Assembly: GCA_013389125.1 (NCBI GenBank)
Contig: JACADX010000208.1
Location: forward strand, 1 to 13,674
Source of the DNA: Parvularculaceae bacterium
Lineage (GTDB): Bacteria; Pseudomonadota; Alphaproteobacteria; Caulobacterales; Parvularculaceae
Length of the DNA stretch: 13,674 nucleotides
Direction of reading: 5' to 3'
Positions 13,673 to 13,674 of the stretch are shown here, piece after piece (the stretch's first letter is position 1; every line of letters starts with the position of its first letter). A model generated the notes under the pieces. It was given only the letters and a program-made list of their open reading frames with translations, was not told where the DNA came from and searched no databases. The translations under genes were made by a program, and so were the position numbers.

Positions 13673-13674
13673 CC

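Larger units (their letters stand above)
13285..13674. other. Gene-less 390-bp region at the right edge
   Basis: No gene can be supported here. Open frames on both strands are short, extremely Arg-rich and mutually overlapping, as expected from GC-rich non-coding sequence. The stretch holds a GC-rich imperfect palindrome (~13320-13350, GGCGG with CCGCC), a nested hairpin (13365-13418), a heptamer repeat (13521-13590) and a purine-rich end with a repeated GGGGGATAA. It may be the 3' flank of cysQ plus the upstream region of a gene beyond the window. Confidence 0.6.

Overview
This window is a GC-rich chromosomal segment with strong G/C preference at third codon positions. The best fit is an alphaproteobacterium. 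The pointers are an XrtD-type (VPLPA-CTERM class) exosortase fused to an EpsI domain, an Ugd of common alphaproteobacterial form, and the overall codon usage. The genus cannot be read from the sequence. I see no phage, transposase, CRISPR array, tRNA or rRNA, so this looks like ordinary chromosome carrying an envelope and extracellular-polymer gene set, not a mobile island.

Left part (1-1400, minus strand): a REP-like hairpin at the left edge, then two tandem paralogous genes for exported proteins. The upstream copy (732-1397) is an intact lipoprotein. The downstream copy is broken: its signal-peptide part (482-697) has ATA where a start codon is expected and runs out of frame into the rest of the protein (45-485). 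A (AG)7 tract lies inside the signal-peptide coding region.

Centre-left (1563-6441, plus strand): a secreted S33-type alpha/beta-hydrolase with a four-helix membrane tail, then an exosortase-EpsI fusion and a family 2 glycosyltransferase 15 bp behind it. A strong hairpin at 6444-6463 closes this block. It also serves the convergent LysM lipoprotein gene (6497-7654, minus).

Centre-right (7655-9089): a divergent AT-richer spacer, a small exported protein of unknown function, and a MarC-family membrane protein.

Right part: two minus-strand exopolysaccharide genes, a polyprenyl-phosphate sugar-phosphate transferase (10564-12018) followed by UDP-glucose 6-dehydrogenase (9144-10481). Divergent from them is a pair coding for a 73-residue unknown protein and CysQ (12253-13284). 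The last 390 bases hold no gene I can support, but they contain a nested hairpin and ten contiguous heptamers of TCCCAAA type.

Taken together, ugd supplies UDP-glucuronate. The PHPT-type transferase loads the first sugar phosphate on the lipid carrier. The exosortase (with its EpsI domain) and the GT2 probably sort, and perhaps glycosylate, C-terminally tagged surface proteins. Exosortases typically co-occur with exopolysaccharide genes. No CTERM-tagged substrate, flippase or polymerase is present in this window, so the system must be completed elsewhere.
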